64,000 nt of DNA from Angiostrongylus vasorum. Lineage: Eukaryota > Nematoda > Chromadorea > Rhabditida > Metastrongylidae. Where the stretch lies: the NCBI GenBank assembly GCA_018806985.1, contig JADANN010000399.1, forward strand, positions 248,001 through 312,000, read 5' to 3'. Below the pieces are notes generated by a model. The model made no database searches. It was given only the letters and a program-made list of their open reading frames with translations, and had not been told where the DNA came from. Shown in pieces: positions 60,447 to 64,000 of this stretch. The position numbers were made by a program, and so were the translations under genes. Within the stretch, counting starts at the first letter, position 1. Each line of letters opens with the position of its first letter.

Positions 60447-60647
60447 GCACCCCCTGCAGGGGGTGGGCCGATCCCAGCAGCAGTGCAACGCTGGGCCGAC
60501 CCGTGATGGGTTGCGAGCAAGCCCGCAAACCCATCCGGTCCCAAAAATCAAATAACCTTAACGAGATTCATTCGAATCTCTATCGAAGGTTAATTCGATA
60601 AGAACAGAAACTAAACTTTGATCTTAGCCAAAAGGCCGAGAAGCGAT
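60447..60647 (-). ncRNA. U2 snRNA, copy 2
   Basis: The same RNA as copy 1 on the opposite strand. It has an identical 5' region and the same branch-pairing segment GTTTAGTTTCTG. Its Sm-type site GATTTTTGG has five U, closer to the canonical form than copy 1. The 3' terminal hairpin is CACCCCCTGCAGGGGGTG. The 3' end is estimated from the hairpin. Confidence 0.9.
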
Positions 60648-60680
60648 ACCGGTGCTCTACAGCTCTCGCTGCGCTATGTT

Positions 60681-60779
60681 CAGTGCGCGGTATACTCCGC
60701 GGCTTTGACATCGTCGTTCTCAACGAGAGAACTCACAGATTACGGCAATGCTCCCCGCACGTAGGACGCCATTCACTGT
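60681..60779 (-). promoter_or_regulatory. Conserved upstream block (putative PSE) of U2 copy 2
   Basis: Counterpart of 57334-57430, at about -34 to -132. It holds AGAACGACGATGTCAAA and CCGTAATCTGTGAGTTCTCT on the minus strand. Confidence 0.6.
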
Positions 60780-61174
60780 TCGCCAATATTTTCCACTTTT
60801 TTACACTTAAACTCGTGGCAGACCGGATATTTAGGGCTGTGATTTAATCAATCACTGAAATATCTACGTTATCCCACATGCAATTTCTCCTCAAAAGTGT
60901 AGTGAAGGTTTTCCTCACTCATACTAAACAATTAAACGTTTTTCTATGAGATACGTGAGAAGAGAGGAGACAAAGTCGCAATTGAACACAATCGATTAAC
61001 TCCATCACGAAAAAAACTGTTCTTTTTTTCTTCTTCTCCACAATTCACAGTATCCTTGGTGATAAATACCTTTGCCAGATGAATATTTCAGGTGGAAATA
61101 ACTGTTTCGGGAGTTTTGCGTTAGTTATGGAACAGAAGTACAGAAACCTTGACTTATCTTGAGCATATAATGGT

Positions 61175-61335
61175 GTACTTCCCAACGGTTTCCCACCTCA
61201 TCGTGGCTGGGAGGTGTTCCTGGGTGTCGGGCTTCGATGTACAACAGGTTGATTGATCCCCCTAGCATAGTCTCCCAAGCCCCTGAATGACTCCAACGTT
61301 TCCACCAGGAAGCCCAGCCAAGAGTAAAGCTAATG
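61175..61335 (+). repeat. R1 fragment (head half)
   Basis: Head CGGTTTCCCACCTCATCGTG and GGGAGGTGTTCCTGGGTGTC. It stops at about 61335, where sequence shared with the window's right edge continues. Confidence 0.7.
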
Positions 61336-62354
61336 AACGAACCCATACATTTGTGACGTCATCTTGATCGCTGGCCCAATGTATTCGGAAAGCACTCAAA
61401 GTTACGGTATCAGTGGTTATTTCCGAATATATAACGATGGCTGTTCCTAAAAATATCGTAGTACTTACATTAGTAAAACATTGACGCTATTATTAGTGTA
61501 AACATACGCGTTTGTGCTTAAATGCGGCGTGCTTTGACCGAAATTTGGCACTGCGCCAATTTTTTCAGCACGCACGATGTGCGTAGTAAAAATTTGTTCA
61601 ATGGGAACTCTTTTTCCTTTTGTTAATTGCTGTTTGCAGGGAATAACGCCACACAAGACACGTTTGGAACAGCACACGTGCTGGATAAACCATCGATTAA
61701 ACATGAGAAGAATTACAAATAAAGTGCCTGCGATGAAGTAGACGGTTGGAGGAAATGTGCCACCAAATCGGTTTGTGGGATTCATATCGTGCATCGACAT
61801 ATGCATTGGTGTCAATGCATATCGCCACAGTTTTGTTAATAACCATGATATCAAAGAGGTAATCTACGAAAGTGCCGAACACCTTAACTGTAATAACACT
61901 ATTGTATTTTCTAAATGGTGCTACAGAGGGAAAAAATTGGCTGGCGCGGTGATAGTAATAATACTTTTCTCTTCATTCACTTTCACTCGTCCGTCCTACA
62001 CACATTTCCGCCTCCATCTCGTTCGCAACGTGTCCTCTTTCGTATGACCATAACGAGAAATTCAGCAGTATGAATGCCCTCTTAAGTGTTGAACATAACT
62101 GCACAACTACATTTGACTTTTGAATGCTACCACATCCTATTCATGATCCTCCTCCCAAGAAATTCGTTATCGAATGCCTTATTATCTCTAGCTATGCTTA
62201 CAAGTGCCTTTTGAGTTAAAGCATTAGTTAGCGGCGAATGCACCGCGTTGTTATTATAATTATGTAATAAGATAACGTTTAGTTACATTTTAGACATCGA
62301 GTTACATTAATAGCTACCAGGTAGTAATATGTGTAGACATGAGATAATGCAGTA

Positions 62355-62490
62355 AAGATTGGCTGAGAAAAGGCAGGACGAGGGCTTCAATGGTGCTGTG
62401 CCTAACACATGAGCCCCCGGAAAAGATAATCTTGGTCGTATTTGGCCAGAGGACCAAGTTTTAAATATCTCAGCACTAATGTAGTTGGAT
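62355..62490 (+). repeat. SINE3, degenerate copy
   Basis: Contains GGCTGAGAAAAGGCAGGACG, CATGAGCCCCCGGAAAAGAT and TAAATATCTCAGCACTAATG in the family order. Confidence 0.55.
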
Positions 62491-62849
62491 AATATAGCAT
62501 AAAGTGAAATTTTTTATAAAGACACTAGAAATGCGATGGTTAGTGGTTTTGCTCGCGTTGTTCAACCCCGCTCCAGGTTAACCAAACCTCCGATACTTTG
62601 GGAGTTGCTAAAATGGTATCCGCAAAGGCACAGCAAAGTGCGTTTCTAAACGGTGATTTGAAGAAATAAATTCGCTGTTGCTAATCATTCAGATGACATT
62701 AATAATGATAACGTGACTCGCACCGTGAGGTGGATGGATCTGATCTGAAACAGTTTGATTCTGGACATAACGCTTCTTGCGTGAGTGCTAGTTTGTTGTT
62801 TAACAACAACTGTCGTCAGCGAAAACAAAACTAACTAAAAACTAACGAG

Positions 62850-62960
62850 AGCTTTACCACTTTCCTGTGTTGATAGCTGGCGATTTCAATGCACAGAAGG
62901 ATACATGCCCGGAGCTCAACAACAGACAGCAAGTGTTAAGATTGTGGCTTGACAAGGAGA
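62850..62960 (+). mobile_element. RTE-type endonuclease remnant (GDFNA motif)
   Basis: Reads FPVLIAGDFNAQKDTCPELN. GDFNA is the conserved active-site block of APE-type endonucleases in non-LTR elements. The same block is on the minus strand at about 50490-50580. Confidence 0.6.
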
Positions 62961-63344
62961 AAGCGCAAGAGTTAAAAGGTTATGATACCGGAAAGCGGTG
63001 CAGAACTATCAATTTGTTCGTGAACATTAGTTCCTTTTCTAGTTAAAAAAGCGAGATGTGGTAGCAACAATCATGAAAATGACCAATACTGCGAAAATGC
63101 TGAAGTATTGTGCTCGTGTATTTCATGTAGATTCGAAACCACTAGAACTAGTGGATGAAGGTAATCAAAAAATCTGGTCTTCACTATAGCGACAATACAA
63201 ATGAGGCGAAGTATATGCTTTTATCATGTTGTATAAAACGATGAATGCAACAGACATACGGAAGTCCTGCTCGATATTGAGTGTGTAGACATAACTTGGC
63301 TTCATGAAAAATTGATATGTCGATAATAAATAATAAATGCCCTC

Positions 63345-63608
63345 GCAGTTGATCAATCCTTGAAGGATGCGCCAAGCATTCGACTTCATTAAGAATCGTT
63401 GGAGGTGATTGAATGCATATCTGGCCTTTACAATGGCTCGCGATGGCCTACCGATGTATCGAGCCAGTGCTGCTATCCTCCCAGAAAAGTCTGCTACCAA
63501 TTTGCCGACCCTGGAAGAGATGGAGGGCTCGGTGAGCCATAGGCGCGAGGTTCGAATCCACTTGTATGTCGCAGTGGCGTCTCCAGCCACTGTGCCACAC
63601 GCGCCCGA
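63345..63608 (-). repeat. SINE1, full copy
   Basis: Head GGGCGCGTGTGGCACAGTGG, B box GGATTCGAACCTCGCG (close to a tRNA B box), and body to GTTGATCAATCCTTGAAGGA. Confidence 0.8.
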
Positions 63609-63675
63609 CGACCGATAGGGGAGATATGTCGATAAGCATGATAATATTATCCATGGTTATGCAATGAGGTGACAA

Positions 63676-64000
63676 AGCACGCCGCATTTAAGCACAAACG
63701 CGTATGTTTACACTAATAATAGTGTCAATGTTTTACTAATGTAAGTACTACGATATTTTTAGGAACAGCCATCGTTATATATTCGGAAATAACCACTGAT
63801 ACCGTAACTTTGAGTGCTTTCCGAATACATTGGGCCAGCGATCAAGATGACGTCACAAATGTATGGGTTCGTTCATTAGCTTTACACTTAGCTGGGCTTC
63901 CTGATGGAAACGTTGGAGTCCTTCAGGGGGCTTGGGAGACTATGCTAGGGGGGATCAATCAACCTGTTGTACATCGAAGCCCGACACCCAGGAACACCTC
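63676..64000 (-). repeat. Start of a further inverted copy of the 61.2-61.5 kb block
   Basis: Reverse complement of about 61180-61545, including an R1 fragment at 63885-64000. It runs off the window, so the inverted-repeat cluster extends to the right. Confidence 0.8.

Larger units (their letters stand above)
60005..61895. repeat. Right arm of the U2 inverted duplication
   Basis: Reverse complement of 56005-58090. The inner edge is CGTTTCGTGCAATACA and the outer edge CACCTTAAC. An R1 copy (about 61175-61335) and adjoining sequence break the homology near 61.1-61.5 kb. Confidence 0.8.

Overview
The window looks like a chromosome fragment from a clade V parasitic nematode, probably a strongylid or hookworm (inference). 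The evidence is: small exons with worm-type acceptors (TTTCAG, TTTTAG), two U2 snRNA genes, and introns crowded with tRNA-derived SINEs, RTE-type non-LTR fragments and Penelope-like (PLE) remnants. No organellar, rRNA or spliced-leader RNA sequence was seen.

Layout. (1) 0.28-17.3 kb, minus strand: a 29-exon gene for a CLIP-170-type microtubule plus-end protein. It has two CAP-Gly domains and then a long coiled coil, and its 3' end lies beyond the left edge. All exon phases were chained by hand and are consistent (about 1,277 codons). (2) 17.3-22.7 kb: a divergent intergenic region holding SINEs and a PLE-derived pair. (3) 22.7-29.9 kb, plus strand: a complete six-exon FAIM gene (183 aa). (4) 30-42 kb: repeats, including a head-to-head pair of PLE 3' ends with a GIY-YIG endonuclease, nested inside a split SINE. 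(5) 42.0-49.0 kb, plus strand: a protein kinase of the doublecortin-like kinase (DCLK/ZYG-8) type, with all catalytic motifs. Its N-terminal exons are uncertain. (6) 49-56 kb: segmental duplications with a duplicated exon-like cassette. (7) 56.0-61.9 kb: a large inverted duplication whose arms each carry a U2 snRNA gene with its promoter block; the two genes converge. (8) 61.9-64 kb: SINE and RTE fragments and the start of a further inverted copy.

The protein genes are ordinary housekeeping or signalling genes and do not form an operon. The most interesting content is non-coding. First, both U2 genes carry the same two substitutions in the branch-site-pairing segment. Second, nine minimal hammerhead-ribozyme-like motifs are tied to PLE ends, often in fold-back pairs. 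Third, there are three separate tRNA-derived SINE families plus an RTE-like short element with a tandem tail. Comparisons with known families are from memory; no searches were run.
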